Assembly: GCA_004352715.1 (NCBI GenBank)
Contig: SCFE01000004.1
Coordinates: forward strand, 1,174,124 to 1,238,123
Source: Hofstenia miamia
Lineage: Eukaryota; Xenacoelomorpha; Acoela
Direction: 5' to 3'
DNA length: 64,000 nt
Of the stretch, positions 34,981 through 47,957 are shown one piece after another. The notes under the pieces were generated by a model that was not told the origin of the DNA, made no database searches, and saw nothing but the letters and a program-made list of their open reading frames with translations. The translations under genes were made by a program, and so were the position numbers. Numbering within the stretch: position 1 is the stretch's first letter; each line of letters starts with the position of its first letter.

Positions 34981-36793
34981 TAGCTCCAAGGATTTTAGTA
35001 ATTAATTGTAGATCTCTAAAAAACATAAAAGATTTAAATTCCTTATTAATTGATATTCTCACATATGAAATAGATGTCTGTATAGTTAGCGAAACTTGGT
35101 TTGACTGAAATATATGAAAGTTATCCTCAACTGTCTGGATATTTTTGTTTTAGAAAAGATCGGGAAATTTTGAATAAAATGTACAGAGGTGGTGGTGTAT
35201 GTATTTATGTTAAAAGTCATATTGAAAGTAATCTCGTAATATTTAATGAAGCAATTAATATATAATTATTGTGGATCAAAATACGGTTTAACAAGAAGTT
35301 AAGGTATATTGCCGGATTGTATAATCCACCAAATTTAACTGTTGCTAAGAAAAATGAATTTCGAGAATGTATCTCTGTTTGCATAGAAAATTTAATTTTA
35401 AGTAACCAGGCATTATTTTTATTATTCGTGGTGACTAATGATCTAAATGTTGATGAGCTGTCAAGTTCTATATGTATGACAAAACTCAATCATAAAAATA
35501 CAAGAAAATTAAGAACCTAGATAACGTTATAACCTCTCATCCTAATTTATATAAAAATTGTTATACATTTCAAGCTGGGGTTTCTATAGAGCATCTTGGA
35601 TTAATAGCAGAACCTTCACTTATAGCAGTAATAGAAAAAGTGACAATTCCATTTCAAATTATTAATGGAAAAAATATTAAAAACAACTGTTCAATGAATA
35701 ATATAAATTTTGAAGAAATCATACGATACGATATTGATGAAGGGACTGCATTATTTTTTAAGACAAGAGTTGCATTGGCAGAGCATGCCCAATCATTAAT
35801 GTTAAAATGACAAACATGGATCCAATTTTCATGACGCCTCAAATTAATTATTTATTGAGAAAAAAGAAGAAATTAATGAGTAAAAAACAATTTCATAGAG
35901 CAAATGAAATGTTTGAAAGAATTAATAAAGAAATTTAAAGAAGTATTTCAAAGAAAAATCCAAAAAAATGGTGGGCTTCTGTAATCAACTTATGTAACGC
36001 AATACACTATCAAAGATGAATAAAGAATTTGATGCAAATGAAATCAACAAAATGTTTACTAATATATCAAATGGTTTGAATTACAAACAACCTAGAACTC
36101 TTAGTATAGATAGTGAAGAGATTCCAACCCTAACAATGCATCAATTATATCATGCATTGAAAAGTGTCAAAAAAAACATCAACAGGATACGTCGGAATAC
36201 CATATTGGTTTATTAAAAAAATTTTCGTATATAATTACACCAATAGTTCATTATATATTTACGGAATCGCTAAGAACTGCTAAATTCCCGAAAATTTGGA
36301 AAACTGCTACAATAATGCCAATTCCAAAATCACAACCGGCAAAACTACATAATTTAAGACCAATTAGCATCACTTCAATATTGTCAAGAACTTTTCAAAA
36401 ACTTGTATTTAATTTTCACATCAAAGATATCTACAATAATCATTTAAATATAATTCAGCATGGATTCCGAACAAATGGAACAACAGCAAATGCTTTTATT
36501 GAACTGCAAAATAAAATTCTATCATACAAAAATGAATATTATGATTATGTAAGATTAATCAGCCTTGATATCAAGAAAGCCTTTGACAATGTAAATCACT
36601 ACATGTTATTTGAAAAATTAAACAATATAGCACATTTAAATCCGTACATAATTAATTGGCTTGATAGTTTTATTGGGAATAGACAACAAATAGTTAAATA
36701 TAATAGCAGGCGTTCGGATATGGAAAAGATCAAAAAAGGTGTTCCTCAAGGCTCCGTTTGTGGCCCATTTCTGTTCAATATATATATATTGAT
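34981..36793 (+). pseudogene. LINE-A ORF2 (endonuclease and reverse transcriptase), 5' part
   Basis: Order of domains: an APE-type endonuclease start (about 34990-35107: INCRSLKN and the catalytic-site SETW), a middle endonuclease stretch (35269-35520, IAGLYNPPN), then the reverse transcriptase in the frame at 36315-36800: NLRPISI, QHGFR, SLDIKKAFD (36561-36587, catalytic D of block A) and KGVPQGSVCGPFLFN (36735-36779). The endonuclease is riddled with stops, while the RT block is open for 160 codons. The RT stops abruptly at 36797 because LINE-B is inserted there. The missing YADD block is found at 41076 on the far side. Confidence 0.8.
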
Positions 36794-36800
36794 TCTTTAA

Positions 36801-37866
36801 ATTGTGACTCTTTAAATATTACAAATGGTTCTATTATTAAGGTTGGTGTTGAAGAGAACGGTCGGGTTTCTTGTGCTTTCCGCGATGCTGTAATCAGCAA
36901 GTTGTTCGGCGGAATTACTTCCCTCCATACAGCGGCTTCTTTTATTAAAGATAAAAAAAACGCCGCTGTATCAGATGTTTGCTAACTTAAACAAAGATTT
37001 CGCTGCTGAGGCTCTCTTACAACTCTTCAAAACTGCGCTCTGTTCTGAAGAAGAAACTCATACTCTCTCTGATGCGTGTGTTCAGTCCTTTCCAACAAAT
37101 GTCCTCACTGCCGAAACTTCTACTTCTGCATCTCCAGTCACTTCTACCTCGAGGATTCGTCATTCTCCTACACCACGTCAATATTTATCTTTTAAGGAAA
37201 CTTCCCAATCACCAAAACCAAAGTCAAAATCCAATTACGTCAAATCTATTAAACCTAACACTACTACATTTCTAATTGGCAGTAGTATTCTGAAGTATGC
37301 TCGTTCTCACAATCTTCTTCCAAATAAGACTACTACAATCCACTCATATCCAGGCCACAACACAAACAAGCTCACTGACAAAATCTCTTCGTATCCCAAA
37401 ACTCACATCATCTCCATCATAATCAACGCTGGCCTTATAGATGGTCTTAACTCCAATGACTCTCAGTCTTTCAAATCTAAGTTAAGCAGGCTAATCTCAG
37501 AAGTACGTCGTCAATTCACACCTCGCGTCATCTACGTTCTTGAATCACTCTTATCTGTCACGATTCCAATATTCAAAGAAACTTCATAATTCAAGAATTC
37601 AACTGAGTCATCCACTCTCTACCTGTGAACAGTTTCTCTGTGATCCCTGTTTTCCAATGCATTTTACATCAATGGCAAACTTCTTGCTAGGGATGGAATA
37701 CATCTTTCTCGTCAAGGCCTAGCTCACATGATCCGCAATCTTCAATCCTACTTCAGACCCCACGAAATCTCCAATCCATCTCATCGTCTAGCAAATGTTT
37801 CTTATTCAAAAGCTGTTACCGCTCGTCGCGTCCTTCTCCCTAGTCCTTCATATCAATCTAAATGAA
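36801..37866 (+). pseudogene. LINE-B ORF1 with SGNH/GDSL-esterase-like domain
   Basis: The N-terminal part (36801-36985) is followed, after a frameshift near 36965, by a long frame (36975-37589) with a Ser/Thr/Pro-rich linker and then the esterase-like domain. FLIGSSILKYA corresponds to block I (the usual GDS is GSS here), IINAGLIDG lies at the usual xGxND position, and DGIHLSRQGLAHM (about 37692) is the DxxH block V in yet another frame. ORF1 ends at TGA near 37866. ES-type ORF1 proteins are known from CR1/L2-clade LINEs. The usual Asp of block I and Asn of block III are missing, so catalysis is doubtful even before the frameshifts. Confidence 0.65.
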
Positions 37867-37999
37867 ACAGGTACTTTTACTTTTAATTTTGTATATTTAA
37901 ACCTATCATTGTTTAAAAAATGTAGCTAAATACTATATACACTCCGACATATCACCTCTCAACTCACAACAAACCACCACTAAGCACTACTAGATAACA

Positions 38000-40953
38000 A
38001 CACTTAAATTCAGTAAGTTCATTTTCTACCAAATCTTCAAGTTTTGCTATAAAATTTATGAAAAACCAAACGGCAATCTTCTTAAAATCGTATATTTAAT
38101 TCTTCTTTGCATATACTACGCATATACAGTTAAATTCAGTACGTTTATTCCTAATAATATCGATAAATATTTTTATTTCATAAGAATACTGCTCTCAGGA
38201 GATATTGAATTTAACCCAGGACCAATTCTAGAAGAATCGCAAATAGAAATAAAACTAAAAAATTACTGCAATAACTATAAATGTGTATATCTCAATGCGA
38301 GAAGTCTACTTTCAAACAGAAATTACTTTCTAAGCTTAATAAATAAAGTTTTAAAACCAGTGCGTAAATTAGAATATGAATTAAACCGCAATATATTTGA
38401 ATCACTCTGGATAGAAATTATATCATTTGAAAATAAATGTCATAAAGAACTGATTAATATCACATACTATCCAAATAAAAATTATAATATTGACTATTTA
38501 AAATTTAAGGCAAATGAAATGTCCGAAATAAGTGATCTCTACTATTCTATAAATATATTTGGTGATTTTAATATAAATTATTTTAATAATCTTTAAAAAA
38601 AATCGTTAAAAGAATTTTGTGCAACATTCGATTTTCATTGTGTAAATACTGACTGTCCTACACGACATAACAATTTAATTGATTACTTCCTAACAAATTC
38701 CGACTTAGTTTTTAAATCCTTCATGTTTGAATCATTCAGTGACCATGCTCTTTGCACATATATAATTACCAAAGCCAATAAATTTAAAATAGTTTATGCA
38801 AGAGATTATCTAAATTATTCAGACGAAATAATGGAAACACTTTTGAAAAACATATCGTTCCACTATATGTACGCATTAAAATCTGGATCTTGCATGATCA
38901 ATTATATTTCAAAAGAAATGTTCAATGGAATTAATAAAGCGGCACCAATTAAGTAGCGCAAAGTAAAATTAAAAGGGCGTAAGTTTGCTATATCAAATGC
39001 CGACAATTGTGACATACATGAACTAGCGATTAATAAAAGAAAATTGTTTGATCTCGCTCAAACAGAACTGACAACAACTAATTGGACTAATTACGAAAAG
39101 TCAAAGAGGATTATTAAACAATTAAGAAATATAAAATCTGCCTTAAAACAAAAAAGGTTCTTCAATAAACTAAATAATACAAACAAAAATGGCGATATAT
39201 TCAAAAAAAATTTGTAAAAAGTAAAGGAATTTCAACTGATATTAATGAATTAAGTATTGATAACCAAACTACAACAGAAAAAACAAGAATAATAGGTCAC
39301 CTAAAAACAACATTTAAGGAACTTGGCAATTTCAATTTTCCCCAATATAAGAGAAAGAAAAATATTAATAAATTCCCAGGAAAAACATACTTTTCTTTTA
39401 GACTTATAAATGCAAATGAAGTAGAAACCATTGTAAAAACTTTAGACACAAATGAATCAACGGCATCCTATAATCTTCCAATATTTATTATTAAACGTCA
39501 TTTTCATATCTTTAGTGAACATCTACTATTTGCATTTAACCAGTGCATTATTGATAATGAATTCCTGGATATATTTAAGAAATCTGACATAAACCCTACA
39601 TATAAAAAGGCGACCCTCTAAATGCACAAAATTATAGGCCCATTTGCATTGGCCATCCCTTTAGTAAACTATTCGAAAAATTATGAAATAATCAAACTAA
39701 TTCATATTTGATATCTGAAAATATTCTTTAGAAAAAACAATTTGGTTTTCGTAATGGTTATAGCACGCAAGATGCAATTTTATCAATATCAGAACAAGTA
39801 AAATCTAATTTAACACTAAGCAAATGTAGATGTGTTGCACGCTTTGATTTGAGCAAAGCTTTTAACTCAATGAATTTTGACATATTTAGAGACAAATTAA
39901 TATATTATAACTTTGATAACAAATCTGTTAACTTAATAATGACTTTCCTTAAAAATCGACAGCAAAGAGTTATACTTAATGGTAAAAAAATCAAAATATA
40001 TTATGACGGACCGTGGGGTTCCACAGGGCACAGTTCTCGGACCTATTCTATTTGCAATCTATGTTAATGACATAACTCAACAGGTAAAAAACAGTAAAAT
40101 TTATCAATATGCAGATGATACCTGTCTTATAAGTACTGATATAAATGCCTTTAATGCAACGAAAAATCTCCAATATGACATCGAAAATTTAACAAAATAT
40201 TTTTCAAATAATCAATTGAAAGTAAATATTGAAAAATCACAATTTATAATATTCTCCCCTAAGACAAACAGAAATCTCACAAAAAACATAGAACTTAAAT
40301 TAAATAATGTACCAATAAAGCAAAACGAATCTATTAACTATTTAGGTGTTGAAATAGACAATGATTTAAATTTCGAACAATTTTTTATGGCTAAAATGCA
40401 AAAAAATGTATTCTGAAGTTAGGTATCTTTATTATCTCAGAAATATTTCAAATACGTACCACAAACAATTAATAAATGCACTCTGCCTTTCACACTTTCA
40501 ATACTGCTCATTCCTTTTTACAAATATTAATTCAAAACATCGCATCCTTCTGTCTAAAACTTTCAATTGGTACCTTAAAATACTCAATTTTGCACAAAAA
40601 CATGACAATGCATCCGATTACCGATTAAAATACAAAATATTATCTCCTTATTATCAAATTCAAATGCATATGTTATCAATATTATTTAAATTCAAATTTG
40701 GGCAGGCCACAATTTCGTTTATAAAACAGTATATTTAATTAAATGAACGTTCTCAAACATTTTTTGCTTGGATAAACATTCCAATAGTTTTCACAACACA
40801 GCAACTAAATTATGGAGTAACTTAAATATAGATATTAAATTAGAAAAAAATTTCAAAAAATTCAGAAGGAAATTGCAAATTTTCCTTTATAATAGACAAT
40901 GCCTACTTAGCGACAATAATACACTACATTCATTTGAAACTTTTGTATAAAAT
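38000..40953 (+). pseudogene. LINE-B ORF2 (2A-like site, endonuclease, reverse transcriptase)
   Basis: The frame opens with a hydrophobic stretch (IVYLILLCIYYAYT, about 38090) and then the 2A-like ribosome-skipping motif DIEFNPGP at 38201-38224. The endonuclease follows (VYLNARSL; GDFN at about 38562; SDH at about 38738) but lacks its SETW region, so an internal deletion is likely. The RT has DLSKAFNSM (39847-39873), GVPQGTVLGPILFAIYVND (about 40015-40070, reached by a frameshift) and catalytic YADD at 40108-40119. The C-terminal domain ends near 40950. At least four frameshifts or stops. The 2A motif is an established feature of some CR1/L2-type LINEs. Confidence 0.8.
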
Positions 40954-41075
40954 GCACACACACACAAATTTTAATATTATATATATTTATTATTTTTTGT
41001 AAATAGCTTTTTGTAGTTTTGTAGTTTATAGTTTTTGTACTAGTTTATTGTAGCAATAAATTGCTTTTGAATCTT

Positions 41076-41157
41076 AAGTACATGTATGCTGATGATACAC
41101 TACCGATAAAGTCACAAATATGTAAGTTTCAAATGTGTTTGATCAAAACGATTTGCG
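41076..41157 (+). pseudogene. LINE-A ORF2 continuation (YADD block) after the nested LINE-B
   Basis: Directly after the LINE-B 3' end the sequence reads KYMYADDTLPIKSQICKF, the RT block C with its two catalytic aspartates. Reading CTT at 36795-36797 straight to AAG at 41076 keeps the LINE-A frame open for about 26 more codons to TGA at about 41157. This shows LINE-B is an insertion, not a neighbour. Confidence 0.8.
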
Positions 41158-41293
41158 TTCCTGAATGATGCAAATTATTACATCCGATGCTATGAGAAAT
41201 AAATTCATATAGTCTCCATGAAATAACTTTTAACGTTTATCGGGTCGTGTCTCCGCTTCAATGGGTCACTGGGTCTGAAAATGGTTGCCACGA

Positions 41294-42300
41294 TCATATA
41301 ACACCTAAGTACTTGTACCCCTCTTTGACTTCCTCAATCTTATCACCACTGCTCGTTCTCAAACCATCTTGATCTACGCACTTGCCTCTGGTCATTGTCA
41401 CTGTCGCACGCTTTCCTAATCCAAATTCCAACCAAGAATCTCTGCTTGCCCTCTCCAATGTCTCCACGTGCTTCTGCAACATCTTCATTGAACTAGCATA
41501 CATGTTCAGGTCGTCCATGTACCACAGGTGACTCACTGCTCTACCATTTTTCTCCAACTTATGTCCTATATCTGTCTCCTTTACCTTTTCTGTGATGGGG
41601 ATTAAGCTAACTACAAACAGTAGTGGTGCTAAGCTGTCTTCCCTGGAATATGCCCCAACCTCAACCTTTGCTCGTCTATCTCAGTCTGCCACTTTCCAAT
41701 CTCCCTTTCTAGAAACTCAAGCCATTTCCATTGGCCGCTAGCGTCCTCAATACCCACCTATGCGATATGCTGTCATACGCCTTCCTGTAGTCTATCCATT
41801 GCATGGCTAAGTTTGCCTTCCTTCTTCTACAATTCTCCACTACTGCCTTTGCATCCAAGTTGTTGGCACACATGTTATTGGCATGAAGTTGCTTGCCTCA
41901 CTACCTTTCTTTGGGTCGTTCTGTATCAGAAATGTCCTTCCCACTACCATTCACTCTGGGCACCCTCTCACCACACAATCCTCCAATGCTACTGCTAGTC
42001 TCTCATGAACACTTGTGAACTTCTTCAGCCAATATCCATGTACCTCATCTCTGCCTGGCGCCTTCCAGTTCTTCATATTCTTTAGAGCCTCCTTCAGCTT
42101 TGCAGTTGTGATTATTTCTTCTTCTTGCCTAAGTTCCTTCTGCATCTGCTAGCTCTCTATCTCTGGTCCCGCACTTCCCCATATATTCTCCCAGAACCTT
42201 ACTGCGTCCTCGCTTGCTTTAGCTGTAGCCATTTCTCCTGCATCTAGTTCTTTGTAGAATCTTCCTTCTTGGGTCTCAAACTCCATATTGTCTCTTGCCT
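41294..42300 (-). pseudogene. third LINE: reverse transcriptase fragment of a restriction-enzyme-like (R4/NeSL-type?) LINE
   Basis: The minus strand encodes an N-terminal RT block (42145-41951: NWKAPGRDEVHGYWLKKFTS, then ERLAVAL) and, after broken sequence, the catalytic block HLWYMDDLNMYA with following EFGLGKRATVTM and GYKYLGV (41557-41294). The KAPGxD...GYWLK and YMDDL...FGL.K pattern is typical of LINEs with a restriction-like endonuclease. The clade is a guess. Base composition is markedly less AT-rich than its surroundings. Multiple stops. Confidence 0.7.
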
Positions 42301-42309
42301 ACTTTGCCC

Positions 42310-43980
42310 TATATTTTCTGAGTTTCACTTTGCAAGTGACAAGATTATACTTTTTAACTTTAATTTGCCCTGCATTGCTGACTGGTGCAATACTTCCAAA
42401 GAGAATTTTAGTAATTGAATATATAAGAAATGATTGTTCTCTAAATGATGAAAAGGATTATTGCAATACTGGTAAGAAAGAGTTGTGGCAATACATATAT
42501 TCTAAATCAGTAGTTGCGGTAGGAAAAGCTTATGAAGTGTGACACATATATTACCCTGGCTGTAGGGCATATTACTCAGCAGAGTCTGCAATATTTCAGA
42601 GGGTAGTTACTTCAAAAATAGTATTAGTATTATAATGACTCTAAATACCAATATCTTTTCTGGTCAGGCCATCAGAGCATGCTTAGCACCTTGTTGCAAA
42701 CATACAGTTAAAGATTAATAAACAAAAGTACAATTATATTATCGGTATTTACTATCTCTTATTTTAGGGGATATATTGCTTGGATATGCAGGAAAGTATT
42801 TTTCCTTAAAACTACACATAAATTATTGTAGCAAAATATATTAATATTTTAAATGAAATTCATCTAAAAACTTGTCAACATTTTTTAGTCAAACTTCAGT
42901 AGTTTTGTAGAACATGTAAAAATACGTCTACAAATTATAATGAACACAAATTTAATTTTCATATAGAATTAATTTTTAAGACATGTTTTGGTTAAAGAGT
43001 CTCACAATATACATGCTCTTGTTGTAGTTCCCTTTCTTAAGTTTTGTTTAGATGTAAACGGCTAATTGCAATAGATTTCAAAAGAAAATTGGCAGTTGTT
43101 TCCCATACCTAGTAAATAATATATCTAGAGAATAAAAATGGATAAATCGTTGTCAGTTATTACAACAATCGCCGTTTTCAGTTAACATTAAAACACTGTC
43201 CATGACAACATTTTTGGGTTTTCTATAAAAGCCTAAGAAAAAAATTAAAATATGAGCAGTTTCATTTATAGAAAGAGGACACACCTCATTTATATTGTGC
43301 ACTCTAATTTTTGATATTTTATTATTTTGTGTGATGAAAGTGTTTAACAATTTTAAGAAGGAACCAACAAAAAGTTAAGAAAATTTTTAAGCAATTTAAG
43401 GTTAATCTATGCACAAATTTAATACAATTTAGAAAATTTTTGCCTTTGGCAACATATGTAAAAATGCATATTCAATACTTTTTAGTAGCCGAATGCAATA
43501 ATTACAGAAAACGTCCTACATCAGCTCCAGGGAGGATTTAACTCCCCAGATCTCAACCCTATGGTCGTAAACGACACGTTTATTGTATTAAGACTAACAA
43601 TGCAATTTGAATATTAACAGAATTAAATTAGCACTGCTGATAGACTAAAGCGGATATGCAGCTAGGCACGGATTAATCAATGCATTATTCAAATTATCCA
43701 ATCAAATTCATAGGATAGTACTAATGGGTCTCTATGAGGCAAAGAGAGGTCGGGCTTGGGCCGAATGATTAGTATTTTGAAATTGGCCGGGCCTGCACAA
43801 TCGCCCCAATTCCAACTCTGGTTTATACACAGGTATAGTTCATAAAATAACTACTGATTAGATGTTACTGGGAAACTTTCACACAAATATTTGTTTATAT
43901 AAATTTTATTTTCATTGGCTAAAGTATATTCTCGAATTATCTGAAATCTTTCTTTACTCTTTTCGTTTCCATTTTACTAA
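42310..43980. other. intergenic, nothing recognised
   Basis: AT-rich. The + frame at 42288-42542 and the - frame at 43153-43350 have no recognisable domain. A patch at 43735-43815 shares GGGCTTGGGCCGAA and CCAATTCCAACTCTGG-type strings with 33700-33810. Confidence 0.4.
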
Positions 43981-43984
43981 TGAA

Positions 43985-44575
43985 TCGACTTAAAAAGACA
44001 CCTGACATTTGCAGAGGGGATGATTTAAAAAATGGACTCACCCCAGATTCCTTTCGCTAATGTTGTGGATGGATAAATCGCACGTCACATTAGATGGCGA
44101 AGCTTACATCCACCAAGTCATCATATGGTCACCAGAAAATTTGACAAGATTTTTAACAAAGCAAATTTTCCTGCAAAGGTAACTTCATTAGCCCATACTT
44201 TTTCGAAGAGACCGTTAACTCACAACGGTATTTAGAAATGCTGCAGCAGTTCGTAATTCCCGAGCTGCAGTGTCTTGGCAAGCTAAGAATGCCAACATTC
44301 CAGCAAGATGTAGAGCCTCTCCATATTAGTGTAGCTGTAAGACAATTCCTTTTTGACACTTCGTCACTTTGACTAAGCATGAACCCCAGATCTCCTTATT
44401 TGGTACCGCCAGATTACTGGCTGCGGGGAGCGCTGAAAGGAAAAGTTTTCAGTCGAAAACCGATTACAATTCAGCAACTGAAGTATGCCATCAGAGAAGA
44501 TGTCAATGCCATATCAAGAGAAGAGTTAGCAAAAGCTGTGGATTACCCTTTCTTCGCGATTGGCAGTTTGTAAAT
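43985..44575 (+). pseudogene. mariner/Tc1-superfamily transposase relic, C-terminal half
   Basis: Broken frames read in order: YFFEETVNSQRYLEMLQQF (about 44190), TFQQDVEPLHISVAVRQFL (about 44297, the second catalytic Asp block, normally QQDGAPPH), and SPYLVPPDYWLRGALKGKVF (44387-44440, the third catalytic block, normally SPDLTPxDFFLWG). A conserved tail, ITIQQLKYAI...IPREEL-like, follows to the stop at about 44573. Frameshifts and replacement of conserved residues show it is dead. It belongs to a different subfamily from the relic at 31839-32690. Confidence 0.75.
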
Positions 44576-44649
44576 AAGTCTGTGGACACCATTTTAAACA
44601 TCTATTATAATTCTAACACATTCACAAAGTTTGGGCAGATACTTCTCTT

Positions 44650-45845
44650 TTAAATTAATTTTGTACAAATTTTAATACTAAATTATAATCCGTAATTACT
44701 TTATAAAAGCACTGTATATAAAACTTTTTATTCTAGAAATTTCCAATGAGAATATAACCATGTGAAATTGAAAAACGCTAATTTCATTGATTTTACAGTA
44801 TATCTGTTGCATACAGTAAAACCAGGAATTGTATTCGATACAGTAAAATTTGATGCAACTATATCTAGAAAAATTGAATTCATTCGTGTATCAGCTCTTT
44901 ATATAATTCTCTTCATTTTTAAATTTTTTAGTGAATTGCAATGATGATTGTTTTAGCTGTGTTAGTTATTAGCTGCTATTTGCATGAATTTTTTATGGAG
45001 GATGTCCCTGTTCCAGACTGCTTTTAGAAAGGCAAGACTCTTGCCTCTATTTTTCGAATATATATGACATGAAGTCATCTGCTTTGCTTACAACAACTGC
45101 AAATGGCCAGAAATTTCTGCAATCATATTATAATGAGAGTACATTATTGGAAATGAAATATTATAAATCAATTTACTTTTGGCTATTGATTTAATTTTTG
45201 TCCCGCTTAGGGCAAGGTTCTGTTCTATAGGTCAACATTTAGCCCTACACTTTATTGAGTATTAATTTATGGACACAACTACTTTTGTAATTTTGAACAG
45301 AATTTATGAGAAGACATTCGTAAATCGCAACTAAGGATGAAAATTTATTCCATGAAGCGCTAAAGCATATATTTAAGCATTTGCAGAACAATTGCGATCT
45401 TGCACATGTTTTACTAATCGACTGTGTGGCGCAATTTGACTCATAAATGACAAGCTTATGGCGCATAGGGATGCATTGTTGGAGGACATCTCGAAAATAC
45501 ATAAATAAATCTGGCAACAATTTACATTAAAGGTCCAAATATTTCCGCTGAAACCGAGAGTGTCTTTTAGCTAATGGACGAAGTTTTTCCCCGGAAAGGT
45601 ATCGCATGGATCACGAATGGCTAAAACAGTGCATCATTATATGCTGATTTAATACTATTAAGTGGATTCTTCATGAAAAATTTTCAATCAGCATCTTTTA
45701 GTGATTTTCTACTCAAAAATTCTCATTCTTGTTAGCAACTCATAGTAATGCACATATATTTTATAAATAATAATGAGAGTCAAACAATATATTTGCTCAA
45801 AGATACAATTAAACTACATGACTAAATAATTAAATATATAACAAT
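44650..45845. other. intergenic, nothing recognised
   Basis: AT-rich sequence. The minus frame at 45245-45520 has no recognisable domain. The + strand near 45340-45420 has short open pieces of unknown origin. Confidence 0.4.
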
Positions 45846-45849
45846 AATA

Positions 45850-47110
45850 ACTTTGTGTGTGTGTATGTATGTGGTGAGCCCATTGTAAAAAATGAATAAA
45901 TGTGGTTAGAATGTTTGTGTCTCCAATTGTGTTTTGGCGCTGTAACAGTACACTTTTTAATTTTTTGTAATTATTTTTTACTCTAGTTTCATTTCCTAAA
46001 TTATTCCAATTATTGGTGGCTGCTCGATGAAAACTAGGAAAGGAAATACTGCTGCAAATAAATTTGTGATTATGGATTTACTTTTGAGTAATTATTATGA
46101 AATTGATTTTTGATAATAAATAGCGGCTTTCTTATTAAAATTAATAAATAAAACTAAATAATGTAATTACGGTACTCAAAATGCATGCAATATTATATGA
46201 AGATCTATGATATTTTACAAAATTAACATTAGAAAATGAATATTTAAGAATCACCAAATTTCAAATTTTTTTTTTCAAAAAACGAAAATCAATACATATA
46301 AAATTAACATTACTTTGGATGATCGATATTGGAAGACTTTTACAATGGTTGAGATGCTAAGGATACAACAATTGAACATGATAATCTAGTCCTAAATTTC
46401 TTAGGTGGTATAGGTATGTAACGCCAGAAGCGATTTTTGTAACTTTTTTAGGAGAAATTTATCAAATTTAAAATCCTTGGCAATATCAAAACCTTGATAT
46501 GTTACATGATTTGATGTGAAAAGAAATTGCTGGAAAGATTTTCGATATCACTTTTTTTTCGTGGCCCTAAATACATCATTATTAGCATTTCTGGGGCCAG
46601 TGTCGTCACCAAATTGATATATTTCCCTATATTTCACATGTTTCATAATGTCATTTACATATAATGGAAAATAAAATTGGTAATGGTATTGTGCCTTGAG
46701 ACACTCCTTGATCGGTTTTAATATAATCAGGTTTCATATTATTCATTAAAACCCTCTGTTTTCGATTTTCTGAAAAACTCATATATGTAACTTAATTGAC
46801 TTTGTTGAAATCCGTAATTTTTAAGAGTGGTTGCGAAAATTTCAAATTTCATTGAATTAAAAGCCTTGCTTAAGTCTAAAAGGGCTATACAACTGGATAT
46901 ATTTTGGGATATATTTGTGGATATTTTCTCAGTAATTGAAATAATTGCATCACTTAATATGCTTAGTGTGTAAACAATATTGTTTCGATAAGATATTCTC
47001 AGATGTAAGGAATTGGTTGATTTGAATGTCAAATAATTTTTCGAATAACTTTCTGAAAGGATGCGTTATTGAGATTGGCCTATAATTTTTAGCAATGAGG
47101 GGATCTCCAT
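45850..47110 (-). pseudogene. degenerate LINE ORF2 (CR1/L2-like) fragment
   Basis: On the minus strand, from 47110 down: CIALLDLSKAFNSMKFEIF (about 46858-46900, RT block A), then DQGVSQGTIPLPILFS (about 46700, block B), YQFGDDTG (about 46600; catalytic block altered from YADD), and near 46000 the C-terminal pattern HRAATNNWNNLGNETR. The order and wording follow LINE-B closely, so this is an older copy of the same clade, full of frameshifts. Confidence 0.7.
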
Positions 47111-47159
47111 TTATATACAAGGTGTTATTCTGACTTTTTCATTATCTCGCGAAATTGCT

Positions 47160-47940
47160 TTTCAACTATTCATTAATTAAACGCAAATGATAAATGGTCG
47201 CCAAATATATTAAGAAAATTCCTAATAATAAAGTAGTTAAATGTGTGGAACCTGAAAATTTACAAGCGTCTAAATTATGTACAATAGTGTCTAATAGATA
47301 GTTTCTGCTTTACGTTGGCAGTATTCTTAATTACTTGATCATCAGTTGAGCTTAAATGGACGTCGTGATTGTTGATTACTCGATTTATAGTAAAAATATA
47401 GTCGAATGGAACATTTTTAAGAAAATTGTCCATGATCTCACCTGAATAATTGTTGAAATCCTAGACAAATGTCTTAATTTAGAAAGCCTAACTTGAATTG
47501 TACTAATATAAATACAGATTGCGTCATCACAGGAGTCAAAGATATAAGTTTTATATATAGTTTTCGAATTTGATAAAAAAATAATCAATTAATGTCGTTT
47601 TTGAATGGGAGTCCGAGTATTGATTTATTGATTATATTTAGATTATAAATAGCACATAATTCCTATGTAATTAAATGGTTCGTAATCTTAGCCATGTAGC
47701 TGAAAGAGTTGCACCCATTTTTGATTATCGAACCAGCACATTTGAGATAAAGCATTTTATCAATTATTGAAGTTTGAGGTACTTTATTTCAAGTTATTCC
47801 CATGGATTTTGTTTAGTCCGATTCTCATCCCATTCTTAGGAAAATTGTTATTCCCAGTATAAAAATCAGCATAACATAATTCGATCCAACTTGTCAAATG
47901 AAGGTATGTTTTTACTAGTTGTTTTGTTGTTAGAATAATT
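47160..47940. other. intergenic, unresolved
   Basis: AT-rich sequence next to the LINE fragment. It may be more of its 5' part, but I could not align any endonuclease motif. Confidence 0.35.
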
Positions 47941-47957
47941 AGAATAAGATATATTAT

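Larger units (their letters stand above)
36798..41075 (+). mobile_element. LINE-B: CR1/L2-like non-LTR retrotransposon nested in LINE-A
   Basis: About 4.3 kb, with an ORF1 that has an SGNH-esterase-type domain, an ORF2 with endonuclease and reverse transcriptase, and the family 3' end GCAATAAATTGCTTTTGAATC. It interrupts LINE-A between RT blocks B and C. The bases around the joints share GATTCTT (36791-36797) and GAATCTT (41069-41075). A 5'-truncated relative is at 16256-17212 and an older one at 45850-47110 (minus). Several frameshifts make it inactive. Confidence 0.85.

Noticed and set aside
33700-43815. Shared GTTGGAATTGGG / GGGCTTGGGCCGAA strings at 33700-33810 and 43735-43815
   Set aside because: Similarity is patchy and no element ends are visible, so I did not call a repeat family.
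45245-45520. 91-codon minus frame and short + frames nearby
   Set aside because: No motif of any transposase or host protein; probably chance.
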